Of a stretch of DNA of 64,000 nucleotides, positions 48,101 to 60,100 are shown piece by piece (position 1 is the first letter of the stretch; each line of letters starts with the position of its first letter). Origin of the DNA: Trichostrongylus colubriformis (taxonomy: Eukaryota; Nematoda; Chromadorea; Rhabditida; Trichostrongylidae); assembly GCA_963978905.1 (NCBI GenBank), contig OZ022257.1:31511274-31575273 (forward strand), read 5' to 3'. Under the pieces are notes generated by a model. It did not search any database. It had not been told where the DNA came from and saw only the letters and a list, made by a program, of their open reading frames with translations. Made by a program: the position numbers and the translations under genes.

Positions 48101-51100
48101 AGTTTGCACACGGCTCACATCCTTCATGTAAACAAAACATAGGGAAACGAGAGAGACGAAAGGATTGGAGCAAAATAATCCTGAAATGTTCCTCTAAAAA
48201 CAGGAGCGAGCTGAGACTCAATACTTTCACCTTCATCACAATACGGAGCCTTCAGTGGGCGCAGTCGGGCTTCAGAGAAGAGCACCTACGGTATTAGGGT
48301 TCGCTCAAAACAGTGGAGCCAAGTTCTGTGGTAGGTCTTCTGTGGGAAGCTCCCTAGGACTTTGCTCTACGGTTTCTGGGAGCTACAAAGCCCTTGCTGC
48401 TCGGACAACGCAGTTATGATCCGAAGTATCATTTTCCATGCCTCAAACCTGCCTCCGTAGGGGTCTCAGTGGTAACGGCACGTTCTGGTTCTTGGAAACC
48501 AAAGGCGCTGGGAACCCAAAAAAACGGGTCCCAGAACACCACCCAGTATGAATCCCCTAAGGTACCCAGGACCTCAGCAAGGTTGTGAACGAGGGTGACG
48601 TAATCTCGGATTCTGCCGCGCTGAGGTGACACATCATGTTCACTCGGAATAATCTCCCGATCCTGTTCGTACAGAAGGTTGTTACGGTGGTTAGTGGTAG
48701 TATGAGGCGTGCTCTTGAATTTAGGGATGGAAATATCTCGTCAGAATTTGCTGAAGTTCGATTTAAGTAGGGTTGAGAGTGAAGGTGAAAATCACTTTTC
48801 TGGCACCCCTTGTATAGCATATGCTGCCTCTATGAGCACTCAGACTGCCCTGGTGGCGGTCGCACTTTACTCGCATGAACATAGTAGGCTAGCACCCTAA
48901 TATCTGAAGGGCGTGTTCGTCGAATACATGAACTTCTTCAAGAGTATACCTTTGCTGTTCAAAAACTACCCGAGTTGCGAAGACACGAGCCACCCGTAAA
49001 CTCTTTGTGCTTCAGGTGTACGTAACAGACGATCAGCTGAGGTAATGATGCCATCGTTGACCGTGCCAACACCGTCACACCACTCAGCTCAGGTGAGATG
49101 GGATTGTTATTTCTGCCAAGCCTGTCATAAAATACGATGTGATTTGCCACTGTGGAGCGGAGACAAACAAAAAATTAATTCTATAAAAGAGCATGCTATT
49201 AAGCGTGAAAACGTCAGTTTTACATATATAGGGGTGCTACGGGGAAACCAGTTGTGGGAAGCCGAAACTCATAGCGACTGATCGAAAGACAGATGACACC
49301 CGAACCGTTCCGCTTATCACCCTGACACGCATAATTTCTATGTGGGATGGATTGAAGGCATCAATGGTAGGTGGTCGGAAGTTATAGCAACGTAAAGCTG
49401 GTATGATGGTCAAGATAGCAAGTGCCATATAGTGGGATATGGTGCGTGCCATGAGGACAGAAAACTCGCGTGGCCGCTATTGAAGCGCAACGAGATGGTT
49501 CCACGCCGTACTAGCTGACTTCTGAAGCGATTACGCCTAGAATAAGGCTCTGCCCACAGTTTTGGAAACTGCGGAAAGGCATTAGATAGATATCGATTGA
49601 GAGAACCGCGGAATTGGCGGAGCCATGGAATTTGCAGAAATGAAGAACTGTGTGAAGCGTCGGTACGTATCTTATCCCTTCCGCAGATAACACAATGCCG
49701 CAAATCCACGATTCTGCATTTCCACATTTCCGCGAATTCCGCCATTCTCCCAATCGATACTTACCTTATCCCATTCCACAATTCTTCATTTCCGTAAATT
49801 CCGCGATTCTGCATTTCCAAGATTCCGCAAATTACACAGTTCCGCACTTTCCTTTCTCTAATCCACTCGTCTCTTCGTAGCATGGCAATCAATACGTATC
49901 TAATGCTTTTCCGCGAATTCCACAATTCTGCACTTCCACAATTCCGCAAATTCCGCGATTCTCCCAATCGATGCGTATCTTTATCGTTTTCCGCGATTCC
50001 GGAATTCTGCGATACCGCAAATTCCAAAGCTATGAATATAGCCCGAAGCATAGAGCACTGGCATCGCTTTAGGACCCATTAACGTATATACAGTAGCGCT
50101 CAAAAGTCTTCGGCCAAAACTATTTTGTCACAACTTTTTTTCTACTTAACCAAATTTGACAAAATAATATGTGGTGCCTGAAGCTATTGCCAACATTTCC
50201 CTCTTTTTGAGTGCCGCTTGACACTTTTCATGGTTTTACAAGAATTTACTACAAGACCACCCAAAAAAAGTAAAAGGCTTGGTCAAGAAAAACGGCTTTC
50301 TTTACAAAAACAAAACGAGCAAGTCTCAGAGAACATTAATATACAGGGGGTGCCAAAAAAAAAAAAAGTAATTTTGCCCACGGCTCACATCTCCCAATTA
50401 TACAAAACATAGGGAAACGAAAGAAATGAAAGTATTTGGGCAAAATATTCCCGAAATGTTCCTCTAAAAGCAGGAACAAGCTGAGACTCACTACTTTCAT
50501 TTTCATAAAAATATAGAACCTTTTAGCGGCGCAGTCGGGCTTCGGAGCACCCACGGTATCAAGGTCCCCTTAAAACAGTGGAGCCGGGTTCCATGGTAGG
50601 TCTTTTGTGGAAAGCTTCCTAAGGATTGGCCCTCCGGTTCATAGAAGTCACAGAGCCCCTGCTGCTTGGACAAGGCTGTTATGATCCGAAGTATCATTTT
50701 CATGCCCAAATCCGCCTCCGGAGGGGTTTCAGTGGTAAGTGCACGTTTTGGCTCTTGGAAACTAAGGGCGCTGGGAGCCCGGAAAAAACGGGATCCTAAA
50801 GAACACCACCCAGTATGAATCCCCTTAGGTACCCAGAGTGGACGGACCCCAGCAAGGTTGTGAACGAGGGCGACGAAATTTCCGATTTTGCTCAGTTGAG
50901 GCGACACATCTTGTTCACTATTTCCTCGCTCCCGTTCCTGCTCGTGCAGAAGGCTGCCACGGAGTATAGTGATAGAGTGAGGTCTGCTCTTGAATCTGGG
51001 GATGAAAATACCTCAACAGAATTTGCTGTAGTACGACTAAAGTGGGGTGAAAGTGGACGAGACAAAATTATTTTTTTTTTGGCACCCCCTGTATTGTAGA

Positions 51101-54100
51101 GAGACCACGACTTTTGACGCGGCACAGCGGGACGGCATAGCGATGGCACTTCAAAAACACCGTTGAGCGCCAAAATAGTATATTTAGTATGCAGTGTCTC
51201 CGAGTACAACATACTAAAATTTCTCTTAGATCGGTCCAGTCGCGAAAAAGTTACAAGTGAAAAACCCAAGTGAAAGACCATTTCGCCGAAGACCTTTGAG
51301 CGCTACTGTACGCACCCATAGCTCACATCACCGCGTCGCATGTCGAACCCGGCAACGCGAATATTCTGTCCCAATGGCACACTTCTATGAGATACCACAA
51401 TTGTAATAGCTGACATACAGTACTGCGTGTATCATGCTGCGAAACTGAGCTCAATTGCTATTGACTTACAGATAGTGGCTTGATCGCTTCCCCTTATGGT
51501 TCACTAAGAATGAAGACTTACGGTAGAAAACGTATGGTCAGTTTTGATCGATCAGCCACTATGATCTATAATAATAGGCAGACCATAATTCAACTACCTA
51601 TATCTTGCGTATTGTGGTGGTGGTAACCAAACTTGTGACATATAATAGAACAGCATAATTTCTAGTAAACTTTGGTGAATTATTACAGAATGATAATACA
51701 TCATCACTACCACGGTTTCAAGACAGTGAGCCTGCTTTCACTCGCGACCATCCACCAGCGAAAGTCGCCCAAGAGGGACCACGTCCGATAATGCCCCGCA
51801 ACAATGGATTACGTGGGTTTCAGCCTATTTGAACATATTTCTCGAAGGCATGAGCATATGTATTGTTTGCATCAAACCCTCTATCAAACAAAAGCGGACG
51901 GAAGCGGTACTGAAATGATCACCATGTCTTACGCCCAACTCCCCCCCCCCCCCCGAGGAGTAACGGGATATCCAAGGCAATTCCTTTGAGCAGTGTATGT
52001 ACGCGAGGGCGCTGCTTAGGACCCGTCAAGGAACAGAAGCAGGATCTGAAATAACGGAGTGTTATTTTACCGTCCCAATAGTAAATTGCTCGACGCAACA
52101 TTAGCGACCTAGCCTGTCGGAACACTTGCACGTCACTCACCCAACCACACACAGCGCAGTTCGCCCATCACGATACACTTGCCCAAAGTATCATTCTGAT
52201 ATTTCAAAGTTTCTTCCATTCCTATCGTCGTTACACTGCAACAGAGAACTGGAAGCACCGGTGCTGCGTACAGACTGATAGATCGGGTGCCGGGTGAGAT
52301 TTGCGCTCTCCATTCGTGTAAACGGAAGCTGTAAATGTTTTGAGAGTTTTTTTCCAAATTAATCCTACTATATATAATTCGCTTAGTATGTCTGTGTGTG
52401 TGTCTGTGTGTGTTTATCCGTCTGTCACGAAATTCATATCTCGCGTCGCAGCAAAGCTGGGACGCAGAATTTTACAAGTGATATAGGGGGTGGCAAGGGA
52501 GCCCCAGCGGTGGTGGACCGAAAGTGATAGCAGCTGATATGGGCTGATAAGGAGCCTCGGAAGGTAAATGTCACCAAATCCGTTTCGCCTTTCGCTGTGA
52601 TTCAGAAGCGCTGACACTCATAGATGTTGAGCAGGGTGGGTCAGGGACATTAATGGTGGGTGAATCGCATTGATAACGGTTGATAAGATTCGATAAGGAG
52701 CGTAAAAAGCTAGAGTCGTCAAATCCGTTTCGCTTTTTGCATTAGTCCCAGGACGTTTGTACTCACAGGTGTTTTGCGTAATGACGGTTGATAAGACTCG
52801 ATGAGGAGCGTAAAAAGGCTAGAGTCGTCAAATCCAATTCGCTTTTCGCATTGGTCGCGGAGCGTTTATACTCACAGGTGTTTTACGTTGTGGGACGGGT
52901 ACATTGATGGTGGGTGATTCAGTCGATAACGGTTGATAAGATTCGATTAGGAGCGTGAGAAGGGAATTGTCACCGAGGCCGGTTCGCTTTTGCGGCTAAC
53001 AGTGGAATGTTCACATTCGCAGGTTGTAGGATGCGGGGACCTCAATGAAACTGGTGGGTACAGGAGCCTCAGTGAAACTGATAACGGCTTCCGGTGGCTC
53101 ATAAGAATCGTTAGGAATTGGATGGGACGAAATTCTTCACATTGCCTGCTACTATAGTAGGACCGCTTGGCAAAAGCGTCTGATGCTCAATACCATTGGG
53201 TGAACATATTCTGTTTATGTTCTGATATAACTGGCTGAGAAGTCGACCGCTGAACTGTCTAGTTCCGAAAAATGGTGCATTCCTCTTGATACTGCGATCT
53301 ACATTGGTAATCATGATACAACCAATATTTGTGATAGCAAAGCAAGCGTTCACTCGGAATTATTTTCTAATGCGATACTGGCGACAACACTGGGTATCGA
53401 CCGCTACACTATGTAAAATTCCAAATAGTGAAACATGTTCACGAAAACGATAAACGTCGATAAGCGGGATATGGATCAACCACCAATGTGTAGGAATTAG
53501 ATGGTCGGCGAGTGAACAAATTGTTACCAGTGATGCAATCGAAAAAAACTAGAGATGTTCAAATTATCCAAACTCCCAATGATGACCTATTCCAGTTGGC
53601 TCGCGCACACTACTGCGCGCGATTCATGTCGATGACGTGCGAAATGGGTTCGATGCAACACGACTGAAGTATATTTGTACCCAAATGCTTTTTTACCACG
53701 CCATCTTCTCTGCTTTTTCCAATTCAATAGCTCAGCTGAAAGCAGAGGAAAGAAGATTTCCTTTCAATTCATTACACAACTGTGGTCTGCCGATCAAACC
53801 AATTTTGCACAACATCGCCATGAATCCCGCTCAGTAGTGTGCGCCCGCCAATCACATAAGTTCTCTGTCACGGAACACCCTTCCGACATGCACCAAAATG
53901 AATTTGCTGTAGTCACCTGAGTGCATAGCGAAAAGTGCAGTTGAGGAATGCACTACTACGAAACTGTTCAGATGAGGATACCCTGGATACCCTTCCAAAT
54001 GGTAAAAATACATAGAAAAGATACAAGAAATCGGTTAGGAAGCGTTCCATATATTTTGGGCTTGTATATCTCGTCTTTTTGATTATAAGCAGCATCTACA

Positions 54101-57100
54101 AAGCAACCATCTCAGTATTTCACTTCAGCACAGAAAGTATGTACAGCTCACGACTGAAGCAGTGGAAAGAGTGGTTTTGCTTGAATCTATTAGGTTGTCG
54201 GGAAAGTTCTTTCGTTTTTTAAAAACGTGCTTTCTCCCCTACGAACTGCTTTCCAGCAATTTCTTCTGTACATATATATGTAGTACAAGTTCATACGCAT
54301 CTATAGGTATTAGTGTCTTCCATCTCCCGAATAACCTTTTTCGGCAAAATTAATTTATTAAAGGTCGATTCTTCTTCATTATCGAAGGTTTTTTTGAATG
54401 GCGTTAGATAGGGAAAGGAAAAAATGATAATACGATGGAGCATGATCAGGGCTATAAGGTGGATGGGGTAGCACTCCCCATTCAAGTTGGAGAATTTTTT
54501 GGCGAGTCCTTTTTTCAATATGTGGGAAGACTCTAATTAATTTTGCCGAGAAAGGTTATCCGGGAGATGAAGGACAATAATACCTATAGATGCGTGAGAA
54601 CTTGTACTACATATATATGTACAGAAGAAATTGCTGGAAAGCAGTTTGGAGGGAAGAAAGCACGTTTTTAAAAAAACGAAAGAACTTTCCCGACAACCTA
54701 ATAACTGAAAATATTGGAGGTTGCTGGAAAATATAAAACATTATTTATTACTGTGTCGACAGCATATACTGAATATTTCACGTGACCCTGACTAGGTGGG
54801 CTCCATTGAAGGAGACCGCCCCTTACTGGGATAGATGGAATTCCTTAAATTTCTCGAATTGTAAAGTTGCAACAACTAAATTAATGTGTTCGGTCGAAAC
54901 GCATTGCGTCATTGTGTGGCGTTTGTGCCTCACAGGGGCACTTCACACATAGAGCACATGCCTAAGCGGATTCGCATCAGTGGCTGTGGGACTCTTTGCA
55001 AGAAGCAGCAAGACTTTAGTAAGACTTCAATTTCAGTGGAAACAGCTCTGCATGCGCCGCTTCATGCAATGGATTGCATCGACGTATTGATCGGTGCAGT
55101 ACGAGAAGGCCGTACCCGTGTGCAGGACTCCTATTCTAGAGATCGATCAACGCCTTTAGAGGATCATCGGTATGTTTCGAATTGTAGACTAATACACAAG
55201 TTTTAACGTTAGTTAAACATCGTATACAACAAGTTTTTACGTTATAATAACATGAGATAAGATGGCTGTTACTATGAGAATTTCCTTTATACTACTATGT
55301 TATCGCATTCAATATCATGTCTCTTATTCACTTAAGACAGTGTCAGGGATAATGTGGTATAAGAAACCCTTAAAAGACGATCTTCACTTGAAAACTAAGG
55401 GTCTAGGGATCCTATCTACGAGGAAATCCCCCAAACCCCCGGAAAAAAGCACCCCTGAGCATTAGCTCCAGCTGCCTTCTATGGTCGATTTTGCCAAGGA
55501 ATGACTGAGGTGTAAAGTAATGAGGATGATAGCAGAATAACACTTATCGTATCGTATCGAAACCGTATTGATCGAAATGATGTGGTGTTTAACGAGTCAG
55601 CTTCGCGATGAACACGTCCACCGGTCAATGTCAAAGAATGGAATCAGTGATGCAACCGAATTACTCCTACCACTGCCTCTGGGTGTCACCGCTGCCCCGC
55701 TGGCTGAATCGATGAAGGGTTTAGACCATCTGAAGACGGTCGCCATCTCAGTTACGAAGTTCTTTATGCGTTTAGCACTCACTCTCTCATCGCGGTGATG
55801 GCTCACGCTTTGCCTTTATGGGCGGCCCATCTACTCGCGGATGGAACTACGTGACAGATTATCGCAAGCTGTGCCTCTATTGTACGAGTGGTATCAACTA
55901 AATTATAAAGAAAAGTGATAGCTAGTGTTATAAGGTATTAAAACTCATCAGGAAATCTCCGCGGGATATTACGCAGGGGTAAAAATGGAGATACATCGTT
56001 ACACACCAATCGATATGTCACAGCTACGTAAGGCCATCATACCTACCACTGAGAGGTCTAAGGGGTCGCACAAGGAAGATATTCGCTATAGAATTTGGGG
56101 AATTCCCTATTTATTTTAGTGATGGCATTAAAAATCCTGCTTCTATCAGAGCCAGCTTACCACTTTAATGAGTGCCCACACATACTTTTAGGAAACGAAG
56201 AGACGAATTTCTAGAAAAATCCAGAATTCACAAAATAGCATTATATGCACCTCGCTGAGCTCAGTCTGATGCATATTTACTGATAATTGGATGAAAACCG
56301 AGCTAAGCGAAAAACAAAAAACGCGGATACGCACTTTCTGCATTTTCTTTCGAGCAATTATGGCAAGTAATGTAATTCTGATCGAACCTTAATACAACAT
56401 CACTACCGTTTATAAACAAGATTAGAATAAAGAATCACCTGTATCACTTGTCGTCCACTTGCACCAGAAACCATTCGTTCCTGTCGCAAGCCAAAGTAAT
56501 TCAATGAGCCTTTCTAGCTCCAGGGACACGCAGCATCTCGTTTCCTTCGCGCAGAGCTTCCGTGGAGAAGTCTGGCCGTCGAGCGACGGTCGTTCAGGTG
56601 TTTGTAGACGTCCCGGGGTTTCAGTTGGTAACCGCTTTGGTCCAGCGGTCATCGCGATATCGCATGAGGTGTCCGGCCCATCTAAGGCCGCTTCCATACT
56701 TTGCGCACCGACGCCGTCACGCGCGTGCCTGCGTCACGCGCGTGCCTGCGTCACGCGCGTGACGGCGTCGGTGCGCAAAGTATGGAAGCGGCCTAACCTA
56801 TTTCTTGGCAAATATGACGGCGTTCCTGATCTTCGATCGTCGACGGAGGTCGGAACTCCGGATTCCTCTCGGCACTTGTGGGTATCGGGATACAACGAGC
56901 ATCGTCCTTTCAATGGCGAGCTGGATTACGCCGACCGCATGTCCCTCCTGCTTACCTAGAGTCCAACTCTTTGAGGCGCATGTTACGGCAGAAAGGACAG
57001 CAGAATCGAAGATGTGGGCGCTGAGCCAGATTTTTTTCGCTGCTTCACTACTCCGTTAATGGTCTTAGTAGCTCTGCAAGCCGCTTTTTCCCTTCTGCTC

Positions 57101-60100
57101 AGCTCTGACGCTAAGTCGTTCATCATATTAAATTCCCGATCTGGGTACACATAGCTGAAGCACTCAGTGACGTTCGTTCCGATGAGCGTGAATGGGGCAT
57201 CAGGTACCAGTTCGTTTCTCATGAACATCGTTTTCATAGGTTCAGCTGCAGATCGATTTTTCCACACGCAATCGAAATCGGTTGACATTCTCTCCTCTTG
57301 CTGGATTGTCGGTAATGTAAGCACACAGTCGTCCACGAAGCGGAGGTGGTGTAGATGCCGGCCATCGATATTCACTCCTATGCCTTTTCATTGTAAACGT
57401 ATGACGTTTTCAAGGGCGACGCTGACTAGTTTGGGCGAGATGGTGGCCTTGTCGAACCCCTCTCTTCACGTCGATGATGACTTCCTTGTAGATGGTCGTG
57501 AATAGCTGTAGAGCTCACAAAGTATTATCATGAACTGAGTATCTCCCTTGCGACGCGGCTTAGCACATCCACTTCATACTCAACAATTGCAAAATTGTTA
57601 AATTACTCCTTTTGGTGCCTTTAGGTACAGACGTGGTGGAACAACCCTGGTTTTTTGAAGCTTCGATAACCGCTTGCTTCTCAAGGGAGTCGAAGGCTTT
57701 TTTTTTTAGTCGAGGAATGTGAGACTTAACGGCATCTTGCACTGTTGCGACACTTCAATGAGTGTCGTGACCGCGTGGATGTGATCGAGTACTTAATCTC
57801 TCCAAAACCTTGCTTGCTCGCATGGCTGTCCTTCGTCTAAAGTTCTACTAGTAACTGTACCGTCCGGACACCGGAGACCGGTATTTTGGTCCTATAACTG
57901 GCGAAACTTCGGCGGGCATTGCGGACGCATCCTCCCAGTCTCTGCTGTTTCACCCATCACTGCTGCTCTTCTCTGCTTGAGATTTTCTTTTATCGCCTCT
58001 CTGCGCTGCTTCGCAAGTTCGGACGTCAGTTTGAAATCGCCTGCGGCTCGTGTGGCTCAACGTTGTTGTATCAGCTCAAGAGTTTACGAAAGGAGACACC
58101 TCTTGGTGAATTCCAAATCTCAGCGATCCTGGCACTATCGTGAAGATGCTCAACGAGCAGGTTGTACTCATCGTCGATGTTTTCGATAACGGAATCCTCC
58201 TATCCACCAGCGACAGGAACGGAGTGTTCCCAGTTGATGAGTGTTTAGACCTTCCCCCTTTGAATTCCGCGGCTCTATCTCTACTTGTAGAAAAGAGGAT
58301 TTTGCGCGAACGAGTCGATGGTATGATCCCGTATGGAACTTCGGAACAACAGCGATGTCGATCAGGCACAACCTTCAACTGAATATGACGTGATCGATCT
58401 CATTGTGGAATTGCCACCGTATGACTCCCAAGTCCATCGTAGATGAGAGCGCTTTTGAAACTGTGAGTTACTATGGATGGGTTGATTGACATGATGAACT
58501 CGGACAGCCTTTCACCCTGCTTATTCGATTCCGTTCCGTGAGTCCCGATGTAGAGTTCATTATCCGTTTTTCTGGAGCGATCTTGGCGATTGAGTCCCCG
58601 ACGATGACCTCGAAGAAGGTATGATCTTCCTTATACAACTTCTTCAATCCCACTAGCAATGTTCGAGCTCGTCCTCCTCATAGCATGTTTGGTGCGTAGG
58701 CGACGATGGTCAAAGCCGGGATTGATCCACCTCTTTGCATCCGCAAATGTCCGATTCGGGTTGTCTGATCTTCGTACGGATCGATGTTCATGGCCAGGTG
58801 CGTGTTGACGAGAACGCCCACCCGCCAACGCCTCTCTTGTCGAATGTTTCAAGGAACAGTTTCTCTCCATTGTCTCGTAAACGGTGTGTAGCAGGCGTTT
58901 TGGCATTAATCATCGGATCTCCGATACTCGCTTCCGATGCAAGAATTCGTTCGTTTGAAGTATAGATCGCCATCTTATTCCTTCTCGATCTAGGCACCCT
59001 GTTTGACCCTGAAATTTTAGCTGCCTCTCCCGAGCGCCCTACCTAACGCTGCCGTATTGGGGGCTCACTCAGTTTCAAGGGAATGGGGCCCATCTTTATT
59101 GCTTTTTTTTTCGGCAAGATGAAGACCCAAGAGTAGCTTGCCAGGCTCTGTCGTGAGAGCTGGGTCTGCTCCGGATGATTTGCCAGGCTATCCCGAAGTT
59201 GACATGGGGTCTGGTTGTTGCAGGCGACCTCGGATCGCCTCCCATGTACCTCTCAGTCGTTAGAATGCAAGGTTTCGGTTGGACCAGATGCAGTGTACCA
59301 ACTGCACTTTACAGAACGCCCCCACACGTATGCAAGAAACGTCTGCATGGATACAGAGGGTATGAATCAGCCTAGCACAGCAGAAGCGAAGAATCCATCA
59401 CTTGAATCTTTCCGTGTCTCAGGGCAGGTACATGGTGGCTCTTGGTCCACGATTTGCCCCCTATCTGCACCTTGCACCTTGGGTCACGCCACGTAGCCTT
59501 GCCACCTGATGGCTCGAGATCCTTCAGCGAGGGGAGCTCCTAGTAAAGGAGATCCGTGGAGAATAAAGCATAGCAATACAAACCGGATTTTCCTCACGCA
59601 CATCTCATGGCACTCCTTTGATTGATGTGTGGGTGGCACGATAGGCTTTGCGTTTATGTGATCTCACATCAGATTATTTCTTTGTTCCGACCACGTCTGT
59701 ACCTAAAGGCACCAAAAGGAGTGATTTGGCAATTTGGCGATTGTTGAGTATGAAGGTGGATGTGCTAAGCCGCGTTGCACGGGAGATAGAATTGAACATA
59801 TCAATCAAAACCTGTGAGGCAGTACTTCCTATGAATTCTCAATGCGGACCCTTTTCATGCCCATTAGGTCGCTGTATTCAGCACAATGAACATGTCTCTT
59901 GAACTTCCGAAAACGCTGAGGATCCCTCCTGATGTCTTGGATAAACTTACGATAAATTGCGTACGTAATCATTGGTAAAGTGAGAAGAGTAAGTAAAGGC
60001 TCACGTCATGGCAACAATTGACAATCTTACTTGAAGAAACGCAAAAAACACCAACCATCAACAGCCGGTTACCTGCGTAGATCAAAGAGCACCGCACCCT

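Larger units (their letters stand above)
56440..58990 (-). mobile_element. Eroded RTE-type LINE, antisense in intron 9
   Basis: Fragments on the minus strand follow the order of an RTE polyprotein. An endonuclease start (ILASEASIGD, ETFDKRGVGG near 58800-58940) is followed by VVPKFHTGSYHRL (near 58340), an AFDSLE...AVIEASKNQG motif (near 57690) and LHHLRFVDDCVL with the RT catalytic Asp-Asp (near 57350). After these come PFTLIGTNVTECFSYVY (near 57150) and RWAGH-like residues at 56675. Stops and frameshifts lie throughout. A Harbinger-like hairpin (56686) and a repeat of about 100 bp (57544-57640) interrupt it. Not functional. Confidence 0.85.
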
